From Ilumatobacteraceae bacterium (GTDB lineage Bacteria; Actinomycetota; Acidimicrobiia; Acidimicrobiales; Ilumatobacteraceae), in contig JABSQH010000152.1 of assembly GCA_013213745.1 (NCBI GenBank), positions 1-58,823 on the forward strand: DNA of 58,823 bases. Direction: 5' to 3'. The notes under the pieces are model-generated. The model searched no databases and had not been told where the DNA came from. It saw only the letters and a list, made by a program, of their open reading frames with translations. Positions 27,062 to 34,481 of the stretch are shown here, piece by piece (the stretch's first letter is position 1; every line of letters starts with the position of its first letter). Position numbers and translations under genes: made by a program.

Positions 27062-27334
27062 ATGACCATCCCTATCAACGACATCGCACCGGACTTCACC
27101 GCCAAGACCACACAGGGAACCATCGCATTTCACGACTGGATCGGCGATTCCTGGACGGTCTTGTTGTCGCACCCGAAGGACTTCACACCCGTGTGCACGA
27201 CCGAGTTGGGAGCGTTCCACATCGAGTCGAGTGGTGCGGCGATCATGCGACCGTCGATGGCGGACTTCTGGGCGTGTTGGGGCCTCCCGTCGCACAACGA
27301 CTTCTCCCGCGTCTCGATGCCCGTCCGCGCCTGA
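27062..27334 (+). pseudogene. Truncated 1-Cys peroxiredoxin (AhpC/TSA family)
   Basis: 90 residues against about 220 in intact Prx6-type enzymes. Residues 1-52 match well: [15 protein letters not shown], then [18 protein letters not shown] with peroxidatic cysteine C45. After residue 52 the sequence departs from the family and stops, so the second half of the fold is missing. A good ribosome site (AGGAG, 27048-27052) survives upstream. A repeat copy lies 20 bp after the stop. It might still be translated, but activity is doubtful. Confidence 0.72.
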
Positions 27335-27353
27335 CACGACTCCGCAGTCCCAA

Positions 27354-27403
27354 CCGAAATCCCGGGGATTCCGTGCGCTTTGCGCACGTCTCCCCGAAGA
27401 GAA
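27354..27403. repeat. 50-bp double-hairpin repeat, copy 2
   Basis: Same orientation as the copy at 25520, 45 of 50 positions identical. In the second hairpin A/C at the stem-loop border is replaced by C/G, which lengthens the stem to GTGCGC/GCGCAC around TTT. This paired change suggests the structure matters. Confidence 0.85.
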
Positions 27404-27527
27404 TGGCGGGGCGTGCCCCTCGGTCGCGGTGAGGTGGGTGCGCGATACTGTCGAATGCCGATCGCGATGGAGCGTGGACGACCACGGCGGGGACGGTTGT
27501 CGACTCGGGTAGGGGTGTGATCGCAAG

Positions 27528-28322
27528 ATGGGCGGCTATCTCGCCGACCACACGGCCGAAGCGATCGACCGATCGATCGGACGGGACTCCGCCATCGTCG
27601 TACCCGTCGGTGCGATCGAACAGCACGGCCGTCACCTGCCGTTGTCGACCGACTTCGTGATCGCCGACGAGACCGCACGCGCTGTCGCCGAGGCGCTGGG
27701 CAACGATCCGGTGTGGTTCCTCCCGACGCTGCCGTTCTCGAAGTCCGACGAGCATGCCTGGTCGGCCGGAACGATGTGGTTGTCGGTGTCGACGATGCTC
27801 GCGGTCGTCGACGACATCGCCCGCAGCGCGAGCCAAGCCGGCGCCGGTCGCTTGGTGTTCCTCAACGGTCACGGGGGCAACACAACGCTGCTCAACGTCG
27901 CATGTCGGGACATCCGCCGCACACACGGCTTACTCACGTTCCTGACCCACCCGCTGGCGCCACCGGCGTACAGCAGTGGGCCCTCTGCCGACAACGCCGA
28001 ACTCGGTATGGGCATCCACGGCGGCCTCGACGAAACCGCGATCATGCTGCATCTGCGGCCCGACCTCGTCGATCTCGACCTCGCCGAGCCGAACGTTCCC
28101 GCGTGGCTGCGCGAGAACCAACACGTGCGGTTCGGTGGCTCGGTGCAATTCGGCTGGCTGTCGAACGACTTCGGGCCAAGCGGCGTGATCGGCGACCCCA
28201 CAGGTGCGACCGCCGAGTACGGCGCCGAGCTGTTCGCCCACAGTGTCTCGACCATCATCGATCAGCTGCGTGAGATCCTGGCCTTCGATTTCGTCGACCG
28301 TGACCCGGACCAGTCGGTATGA
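27528..28322 (+). CDS. Creatininase family amidohydrolase
   Basis: 264 residues, full length. The metal-binding motifs of the family are all present: E31 and H33 in GAIEQHGRHLPLSTD with D42, H114 in LNGHGGN, and E169 in HGGLDETA. The family cleaves cyclic amides, opens lactams or acts on peptides (creatininase, MftE, FAPy deformylase); the exact reaction is not readable here. It overlaps the following RidA gene by four bases (ATGA). Confidence 0.87.
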   Translation: MGGYLADHTAEAIDRSIGRDSAIVVPVGAIEQHGRHLPLSTDFVIADETARAVAEALGNDPVWFLPTLPFSKSDEHAWSAGTMWLSVSTMLAVVDDIARSASQAGAGRLVFLNGHGGNTTLLNVACRDIRRTHGLLTFLTHPLAPPAYSSGPSADNAELGMGIHGGLDETAIMLHLRPDLVDLDLAEPNVPAWLRENQHVRFGGSVQFGWLSNDFGPSGVIGDPTGATAEYGAELFAHSVSTIIDQLREILAFDFVDRDPDQSV

Positions 28323-28705
28323 CCTCCCGACCCCTCGACCCTGCCGGCGTGGCCCCGTCGGCAGCCAACTACGCGCTCGCAGTTGTGACCGAGCAGCCGA
28401 CCCGGTGGGTGCACACCTCCGGGATCGTGCCAGTGCGGCTCGATGGCACCGTCCCGGCCGATCTCAGCGAGCAAGCCGCCGTGATCTGGCAGACGATCGG
28501 CGCGCTGCTGCGCGAGGCAGAGATGGGGCCGGGCGACGTCGTTTCCGTGTGCACCTACGTGGTGCCCGGCGAGGATCTCGCCGCCGTGATGGCCGCTCGT
28601 GACGCGTTCCTCGGCGACCATCGCGCCGCATCGACGCTGGTGACCGTTGCTGCGCTCGCCCGTGCGGAATGGCGGATGGAGATCGCGGTCGTCGCCGCAG
28701 CGTGA
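28319..28705 (+). CDS. RidA/YjgF family enamine deaminase-like protein
   Basis: 128 residues. Shows the family pattern: WVHTSGIVPVRLDG near the start, QTIGALLREAEMGPGDVVSV in the middle and LVTVAALARAEWRMEIAVVA at the end. The usual arginine that binds the substrate carboxylate in RidA (before the final strand, R in xxxARxxxxV) seems matched by ARAEW. Members clear reactive enamine/imine intermediates, which fits a partner of the creatininase-type enzyme with which it overlaps. It converges on the next gene with one base between stops. Confidence 0.82.
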   Translation: MTSRPLDPAGVAPSAANYALAVVTEQPTRWVHTSGIVPVRLDGTVPADLSEQAAVIWQTIGALLREAEMGPGDVVSVCTYVVPGEDLAAVMAARDAFLGDHRAASTLVTVAALARAEWRMEIAVVAAA

Positions 28706-28706
28706 T

Positions 28707-29861
28707 CTACGTGAGCTGCGGGAGGACGTCGGCGGCCAGTCGCTCGATCTGCTCGTCGACATCGTCGTAACGATCGCCGGGCATCGCCGGGAACACGACG
28801 AGGTTGTCGAGACCGCCGAGCTCGGTGCGATAGCGATCGATCTGCGCAGTCACGTGCTCGGCCGTGCCGACGAGCCAGGTGCGGTTGTCGATCGACTCTT
28901 CGAGGGTCGGGATGAGCCCGGGGGGAGCTGGCCGACCATCAGGACCCATGTAACCGCGGCTCCAGCCGTAGGGACCGAGGAACTTCCAGAATTCGTCGTG
29001 ACCGTCGCGCACTGTGCGCATCGCGTCCTCGTGGGTGTCGCCGATGCAGGTATTGAGCACCAGAGTGCGCTTGGCCCCGGGGGCCAGACTCCCGCCGAAC
29101 GTCTCGTCGTGGATTTCCGCGTATCGCTCCCAGAACTGCTTGGTGAACGTGTGGTGCTTCAGCCAGAACACGCCACCAACGCCTGAGCGCGGGACGGACT
29201 CGAGTGTGGGCGGCGATGTGATCGCCTGCCACACCTCGTAGGGGTAGAGCGGACGTGGCAGGACGCTGAGCTCCTGCACGGTGCCACCGCGGTCGGGGAT
29301 GCCGGGCACAGGAAACTCGAAGACATCGCCGTGATACGAAAACGATTCGTTGTCGAGTGCCAGCCGGACGATGTCGAGCGCTTCAGCGAACTGGGCACGG
29401 TTGAAGTCGTCGGCGGCGGCCATGTCGGGATTGTCGAACGAGCCGACCTTCGAACCGAGATTCTCCGACTCCCGGGGCACCGTCCCCCGAGCGATGCCGA
29501 GGATGGCGCGTCCGCCCGAGATGTTGTGGAGCGTCGAGAAGTCTTCGGCGAGCCGGAGCGGATGCCATTGGCCGAGCACGTTGAACATCATCCCGAGTCG
29601 GATCTGGTCGGTCCGTTCGGCGATGATCGTGTTCAGCAGGATCCCGTTGGGAACAACCTCGTAGCCCTCGTATTGGAAGTGATGCTCGGTCGTCCAGAAC
29701 GAGTCGAGTCCGAGGCGGTCGCACAACACGGCGGTGTCGATGATCCGCTCCGTGGTCGCCCAGACCTCCTTCGAGTCGTATCTCCGATCGGTCGAAGCGG
29801 GCGGTCCCGCGCCTGCGTCGGGCATCTCGACGCCGCCGAACAGAAAGACCCCGGTCTTCAT
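28707..29861 (-). CDS. LLM-class flavin-dependent oxidoreductase
   Basis: 384 residues, bacterial luciferase-like TIM barrel. Family features: LDSFWTTEHHFQYEGY near residue 55-70, IRLGMMFNVLGQWHPLRLAED, and GGRAILGIARGTVPRE. These enzymes use reduced FMN from a partner reductase to oxygenate or cleave small substrates (RutA is one example). Substrate unknown. The neighbours on both sides are amidohydrolases, so a role in heterocycle breakdown is plausible. Confidence 0.87.
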   Translation of the reverse strand: MKTGVFLFGGVEMPDAGAGPPASTDRRYDSKEVWATTERIIDTAVLCDRLGLDSFWTTEHHFQYEGYEVVPNGILLNTIIAERTDQIRLGMMFNVLGQWHPLRLAEDFSTLHNISGGRAILGIARGTVPRESENLGSKVGSFDNPDMAAADDFNRAQFAEALDIVRLALDNESFSYHGDVFEFPVPGIPDRGGTVQELSVLPRPLYPYEVWQAITSPPTLESVPRSGVGGVFWLKHHTFTKQFWERYAEIHDETFGGSLAPGAKRTLVLNTCIGDTHEDAMRTVRDGHDEFWKFLGPYGWSRGYMGPDGRPAPPGLIPTLEESIDNRTWLVGTAEHVTAQIDRYRTELGGLDNLVVFPAMPGDRYDDVDEQIERLAADVLPQLT

Positions 29862-29899
29862 GGCTGTTCGCCGGTGCCGAGACCGAGGCGATCGATCAT
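29858..29899 (-). other. 13-codon ORF ending on the LLM gene start
   Basis: ATG 29899 opens MIDRLGLGTGEQP and its TGA overlaps the LLM gene's ATG as ATGA. It could be a leader peptide that couples translation, or chance. Confidence 0.3.
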
Positions 29900-29919
29900 G
29901 ATGGTGATCCTACGGAACA

Positions 29920-29937
29920 GCCGGGCCGGCGCCCGGC
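29920..29937. promoter_or_regulatory. Perfect hairpin between divergent genes
   Basis: GCCGGGC-CGGC-GCCCGGC, 7-bp stem with a 4-base loop, in the 174-bp space between the LLM gene and the amidohydrolase gene. It lies 59 bp from the LLM start. Possible operator or attenuation element. Confidence 0.4.
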
Positions 29938-30035
29938 GCAGCCTGTGAACGCTGCGTGAACGGCGTCGGCACGGATCGAGTGGCCGGTACGGTCGGGTCG
30001 ATGAGCTGGCCGGGCGTGGTCGTCGGAGTGGTTGC

Positions 30036-31274
30036 GTGACAGCACCGGTCCACGATCTTCTGCTCCGCCGAGTGTGGTTCGACGGTCGACACGTCGACAT
30101 CGGCTGTTCGTCGGGCGTGATCGCCGAGATCGCCGCGACCGGCACCGTCGCAATGCATGGGGTTTGGGAACCCGATGTGAACGACGAGTTGGTTCTGGCG
30201 GCGCCTGTGGAAATGCACGCTCACCTCGACAAGGCGAATACGGCTGACCTGTTCGAGGCGACGGCCGGTGATCTGGGTGCCGCTATCCAGACGTGGGCGA
30301 AGGCCTACGACGATCGGACGATCGAGGAGATGACCCGGCGTGGTCGAGCCGCCGTCGTGCGCATGGTTGACGCGGGCTATCAGCGCATTCGCACCCACGT
30401 CGACTGTGGACCTGGCATCGAGCTGCGCGCCGTCGAGGCGTTGCTCGCTGTGAGAGAGTCGCTGGTCGGGATCATCGACATCGAAGTGTGCGCGATGGCG
30501 GCGGCACCGCTCGATCAACAAGCGCTGGCATACCTCGACTCGGCGCTCGCGCTGGGGGTCGACGTCGTCGGCGGGTATCCGCACGTCGAGACCGATGTGC
30601 GCGCCGCCACTGCGGTCTTGCTCGAGCGCGCCGCAGGCGTCGGACTTCCCGTCGACCTGCACGTGGACGAGACGTTGGATCCATCGGTGACTGGGCTCGC
30701 TGACCTCTGCGAACTGGCCGCAGGCTTTCCGCATCGCATCACCGCATCGCACTGCTGTGCACTCGGCATGGTCGATGTAGCTGAACAGCGCGACGTCGCT
30801 GCCGCTGTGGCCGATGCCGACATCACCGTGGTGGCGTTGCCACTGACCAATCTGTACTTGCAGTCGCGCAACGAGCGGACGGCCGCGCCCCGCGGTGTTG
30901 CCCCCGTCGTGACGTTGCGCGAGGCGGGCGCACGCGTCGTCGCCGGGTCGGACAATCTGCAGGACCCGTTCCATGCGCTTGGCCGCGCCGATCCGTTTGA
31001 GACGGCGGCGATGATGGTCACGGTCGCACATGTCGACCCCCCGATCGCGTGGGCCATGGTCGCCGCAGACGCACGTGCCGCGATGGGCCTGGATCCCGTG
31101 ACCGCGACGGTCGGCTCGCCCGCCGACTTCCTCGTCGTTCCCGCGCCGTCCGTACGGGCGGCGATCGCCGACGCCCCCGCCGCACGGACCGTGATTCACG
31201 CTGGGCGTGTGGCCAGCCGAACGACAACGGCGACGTCACGTGCGGCCGACCTCGACGACATCGCATCTGCGTGA
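30036..31274 (+). CDS. Cytosine-deaminase-like amidohydrolase
   Basis: 412 residues from a GTG. The metal and catalytic residues of the CodA-type amidohydrolase group are in place: H61-A-H63, H209 and E212 (DLHVDET), H239 (ASHCC) and D306 in GSDNLQDPF. The last motif is characteristic of cytosine deaminases and related N-isopropylammelide or hydantoin-type enzymes. Predicted cytosolic deaminase or ring amidohydrolase on a nucleobase-like substrate; the exact base is not readable. Converges on the oxygenase gene with a palindrome-rich 51-bp gap. Confidence 0.83.
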   Translation: MTAPVHDLLLRRVWFDGRHVDIGCSSGVIAEIAATGTVAMHGVWEPDVNDELVLAAPVEMHAHLDKANTADLFEATAGDLGAAIQTWAKAYDDRTIEEMTRRGRAAVVRMVDAGYQRIRTHVDCGPGIELRAVEALLAVRESLVGIIDIEVCAMAAAPLDQQALAYLDSALALGVDVVGGYPHVETDVRAATAVLLERAAGVGLPVDLHVDETLDPSVTGLADLCELAAGFPHRITASHCCALGMVDVAEQRDVAAAVADADITVVALPLTNLYLQSRNERTAAPRGVAPVVTLREAGARVVAGSDNLQDPFHALGRADPFETAAMMVTVAHVDPPIAWAMVAADARAAMGLDPVTATVGSPADFLVVPAPSVRAAIADAPAARTVIHAGRVASRTTTATSRAADLDDIASA

Positions 31275-31287
31275 TCATGCGACATCA

Positions 31288-31329
31288 GGTGCCAGGCACC
31301 AGTTGTCGGCGTAGGGCGCCGGTGCCTAC
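31288..31329. terminator. Two palindromes between convergent genes
   Basis: GGTGCC-A-GGCACC at 31288-31300, then GTAGG...CCTAC at 31311-31329 enclosing GGCGCCGGTG. They fill the gap between the amidohydrolase and oxygenase stops and could form a two-way terminator. Confidence 0.5.
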
Positions 31330-32363
31330 GCGGAGAAGCCTGCGTTGTGCTCGTCGAGCAGCTCGTTGCGGTAGCTGTGGGTGCCGTCGAACCGCGACAT
31401 GAGGTACGGACCGGTGATCATCGGCTCGTGACGCGGCGTCTCACCTTCGGCGAGGCAGGTGTCGAGCGTGTCGATCCGCAGATGGAACGGCGGCGTGACG
31501 AACAGCGGTGAGGAGTACCGGTTGACTCCGGGTGGATTGACCACTCGATGCGGATTCGACACCCAGCGGTCGTTGGTCCAGATCGCCATCAGGTCGCCCA
31601 GGTTCACCACCAGATGTCCTGCGGGCACGGTGACGTCGACCCACTCGCCTGACCGCTCGCGCACCTGCAATCCACCGACACCGTCGTCAGCCAGCAGTGT
31701 CACGGTGCCGTAGTCGGTGTGTGCGCCGCAGCCGAGCTGTCCGGGCTCGGGCGTGAGCCGATCCATCGGCGGGTAGTGGATCAGGCGCAGGTGGTACATC
31801 GTCTCGCCCGGCTGATCGACGAAGAACTCCGGGTCGAGGTGCAGCGCCATGGCGAGCGCGCGTTGCACCCGCTTCGCCGACTCGATCACTGCGGCGCGGT
31901 ACTCCTCGACGGCCTCGCGGAAGCCCTCGAGGGCTGGCCATTGATTCGGCCCGTGCAGGGGCGTGCCGGCGATCACCTCGGGGTGGTCGGGGCCGTGTTC
32001 GAGCCCGGTGTCGAGTGTCTCTTTCATGTCGCCAGCAAGGGCGTCGCCAACAGCGTCCTCGTCGCCACCCAACGCTCCTTCGAGCGTCTCGGTGGCGAAT
32101 CCGACGTACCCACGGTGGAATGCGCTCTTGCCGATGGCGATCTCGTTCTTGTCGTCGAGGGGCAGGTCGAAGAAGCGATGCATTGCGTCGAAGTACGCGT
32201 TGCGTACGTCGTCGTCGATGCCGTGGCCTGTCACCAGGAGAAAACCGGTCTCGCACAGCGTACGGTCGATCTTGTGGGCGACCGCTTCCGCCGCGGGTGA
32301 TGGCAGAGGTGTGCCGGTGGCGAACGGGGCGAGGTCGAAGTTGTCGAGTGCGGCGGTGCTCAT
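31326..32363 (-). CDS. Isopenicillin-N-synthase-family Fe(II) oxygenase
   Basis: 345 residues from ATG 32363, with GAGGAAT just upstream; a longer in-frame extension is not family-like. Iron ligands: H215 and D217 (AHTDYG) and H272 (SNPHRV). The R282-x-S284 pair (NRYSSPLF) binds 2-oxoglutarate or substrate carboxylate in the family. Segment FLLVTGHGID near residue 41 is the usual DIOX_N region. The position next to a BMP importer and a deaminase-like enzyme makes a nucleobase or nucleoside hydroxylase more likely than antibiotic synthesis; this is inference. Confidence 0.87.
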   Translation of the reverse strand: MSTAALDNFDLAPFATGTPLPSPAAEAVAHKIDRTLCETGFLLVTGHGIDDDVRNAYFDAMHRFFDLPLDDKNEIAIGKSAFHRGYVGFATETLEGALGGDEDAVGDALAGDMKETLDTGLEHGPDHPEVIAGTPLHGPNQWPALEGFREAVEEYRAAVIESAKRVQRALAMALHLDPEFFVDQPGETMYHLRLIHYPPMDRLTPEPGQLGCGAHTDYGTVTLLADDGVGGLQVRERSGEWVDVTVPAGHLVVNLGDLMAIWTNDRWVSNPHRVVNPPGVNRYSSPLFVTPPFHLRIDTLDTCLAEGETPRHEPMITGPYLMSRFDGTHSYRNELLDEHNAGFSA

Positions 32364-32424
32364 GGGATTCCTCTGTGGACGAGCGGCAGGGCGGACGAGC
32401 GATAGATGATCGGGACGAGAACGG

Positions 32425-33297
32425 CTACACGGCTCCGCGCACGAATGGGACGCCGAGCGCCGCGGGGGTGTGGCTGGCGCGGGCACGCACGACGAGTGCG
32501 ATCAGCGTGACGATGTAGGGCAGGGCGATGAACACCTCGTAGGGGATTGCGGTGTCGGTCCCCTGGAGTCGGAGCTGCACCGCATCGGCGAGCCCGAACA
32601 GAAATGCACCGATCATCACGAGGCTCGGACGCCACCCGGCGAACACGACGATCGCCAGGGCTACCCATCCTCGCCCAGCGGTGACGTTCTCGATGAACAG
32701 GCCGAGCGGACCGCACACGAGCATGGCTCCGCCGAGACCTGCGAACGCGCCGCTCACCGCGGTTGCCGCGGTGCGAGTCACCCCGACGCGGTAGCCGAGT
32801 GCATCAACGGCCTCTGGGGCTTCGCCGGCTGCGGTCAATGCCAAACCAGCCGTCGTCCGCCGCAGGAACCACGTGACGCCAGCGAATCCGGCAATGGTGA
32901 GTGCAACCAGGGCAGGGAGGTCGATGCGGTCGATCCGCGGAGGGATTCCGCCGATCGAGTATTCCTGCTGAAACAGCAGCGCAGTGGCGAATCCGGCGAG
33001 CAAAGTGAACGAGATGCCGGTGACGATCTGGTTGGCCCGGCCGACCACGACGAATGCCGCGAGCAACAGTCCAACGGAGGCGCCGACGACGGTCCCTCCC
33101 ACCAGTCCCAGCCATGGCGAACCGGTGGCCTCGGCGGTGCTGTAGGCGGCAAACGCACCGCTCAGCATCATCCCTTCCAATCCGAGATTGAGCACGCCGG
33201 ATCGTTCGGCAATCAGCGCGCCGAGTGCCGCGACGGCCACCGGTATGGCCAGGCGCAAGGCCGCTGTCAGCGTGTCGAGGGTCAAGACGTTGTCCAT
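32425..33297 (-). CDS. ABC transporter permease, BMP/nucleoside type (second permease)
   Basis: 290 residues, BPD_transp_2 family, about eight helices. The typical start LGALIAERSGVLNLGLEGMM and the loop ALTAAGEAPEAVDALGYRV mark it as the shorter permease of nucleoside importers such as YufQ/NupC-type systems. It shares one base with the preceding permease gene (TGATG), and lies 61 bp ahead of the oxygenase gene, which may be the last gene of the same transcript. Confidence 0.88.
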   Translation of the reverse strand: MDNVLTLDTLTAALRLAIPVAVAALGALIAERSGVLNLGLEGMMLSGAFAAYSTAEATGSPWLGLVGGTVVGASVGLLLAAFVVVGRANQIVTGISFTLLAGFATALLFQQEYSIGGIPPRIDRIDLPALVALTIAGFAGVTWFLRRTTAGLALTAAGEAPEAVDALGYRVGVTRTAATAVSGAFAGLGGAMLVCGPLGLFIENVTAGRGWVALAIVVFAGWRPSLVMIGAFLFGLADAVQLRLQGTDTAIPYEVFIALPYIVTLIALVVRARASHTPAALGVPFVRGAV

Positions 33298-34481
33298 CAG
33301 GTCACCGTTCTGCGCCGTTCGAGAATCGCGTCGCCCGCCACCACGAAGATCACGACGAGCACCTGCACGAGGCCGGCCATCGACGTCGGGAGTTCAGACG
33401 ATCGCGCGGCGACTTCGAATCCGATGTCGAGTCCGGCGATGAGCAGGGCGGCGATGAACACACCCACCGGGTGGAGCCGGCCGACCAGTGCCACGATGAT
33501 CGCCGTGAAGCCGTAGCCGACGCTGGCAGCGTCGTTGAGCCGGCCGTTGACACCTGCGATCTCGATGAACCCGGCCAAGCCGGCGAGTGCGCCGGCGACG
33601 AGGAGGACCGCGATGATCATGCGCCCGGCGGGTACTTCGTTGGCCTCGACCGCTTCGGGGTTGTAGCCGAGAGCGCGTATACGGAAGCCGAACCGGTGGC
33701 GCGACAGCACCCAGGTCATCAGCGGCACCAGCAGCGCAGCGATGACGAACCCGAGGTGCACGTCGAGGATCGGGACGATCGGCAGTTCGGCGTTCCCGAC
33801 GGGTCGGCTGAGGGCCACGAACGATTCGGGGTCGCGGATGCCGACGCGGGTCGACCACTGCAGCACCGCTTGGCCGATATAGACCAGCATCAGCGAGGAG
33901 ATCACCACGCTGGCCCCGAAGCGCACGTTGAGCACGCCGCAGATTCCGCTCCACAACGCTCCGGCGACGGCGGCAACGGCGATGCCGATGATGATCAGGA
34001 GCGGGCCGGGGAGACTCTGCATACCGCCGGCGGTGAGCACGCCGACGCTGGCAGCTGCAGCGACGACGTACTGCCCTTCGGCGCCGATCGTGAAGACGCG
34101 GGCGCGATAGGCGAATGCGTAGCCGAGAGCGATCAGCAACAACGGTGTCGCTGCGGTGGCGGTGTCGCTCAGCCCTCGTGGTTCGAAGAACACGCCATTG
34201 AACACGTCGGCATAGACCGACAACGGTTGTTCGCCGATGAGGGCGATGAGCACGCCGCCGACCAGGAGGGCCACGACCAAGCCGACGACCGGGACCACGA
34301 TGGCGGCGAGCAGGTCGCGAGCCATCGCCCGGCGGGCCACGCCGTCACTCGCGGCGAGCAACTGTTCGGCCGTCGACGCACTCGTCGTGCTCGAGGCCGG
34401 GTCGGACGGCACCGGGGTCGCACCGGAGGTGCCGTCAGCGTCGTCTGCTGAGTCGGTATCGGCCGGGCCGAGCACACTCAT
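33297..34481 (-). CDS. ABC transporter permease, BMP/nucleoside type (first permease)
   Basis: 394 residues from ATG 34481, overlapping the ATPase gene by ATGA. A polar N-terminal tail of about 60 residues, rich in Ser, Thr and Asp, precedes the first helix (AIVVPVVGLVVALLVGGVLI). Family marks: FTIGAEGQYVVAAAASVGV, SGICGVLNVRFGASVVISSLM, RALGYNPEAVEANEV. Pairs with the shorter permease to form the membrane channel. Confidence 0.88.
   Translation of the reverse strand: MSVLGPADTDSADDADGTSGATPVPSDPASSTTSASTAEQLLAASDGVARRAMARDLLAAIVVPVVGLVVALLVGGVLIALIGEQPLSVYADVFNGVFFEPRGLSDTATAATPLLLIALGYAFAYRARVFTIGAEGQYVVAAAASVGVLTAGGMQSLPGPLLIIIGIAVAAVAGALWSGICGVLNVRFGASVVISSLMLVYIGQAVLQWSTRVGIRDPESFVALSRPVGNAELPIVPILDVHLGFVIAALLVPLMTWVLSRHRFGFRIRALGYNPEAVEANEVPAGRMIIAVLLVAGALAGLAGFIEIAGVNGRLNDAASVGYGFTAIIVALVGRLHPVGVFIAALLIAGLDIGFEVAARSSELPTSMAGLVQVLVVIFVVAGDAILERRRTVT

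Noticed and set aside
31326-32363. Isopenicillin N synthase proper, as part of a beta-lactam pathway
   Set aside because: No peptide synthetase or other beta-lactam genes nearby; the sequence is of the broad oxygenase family and sits with an importer.
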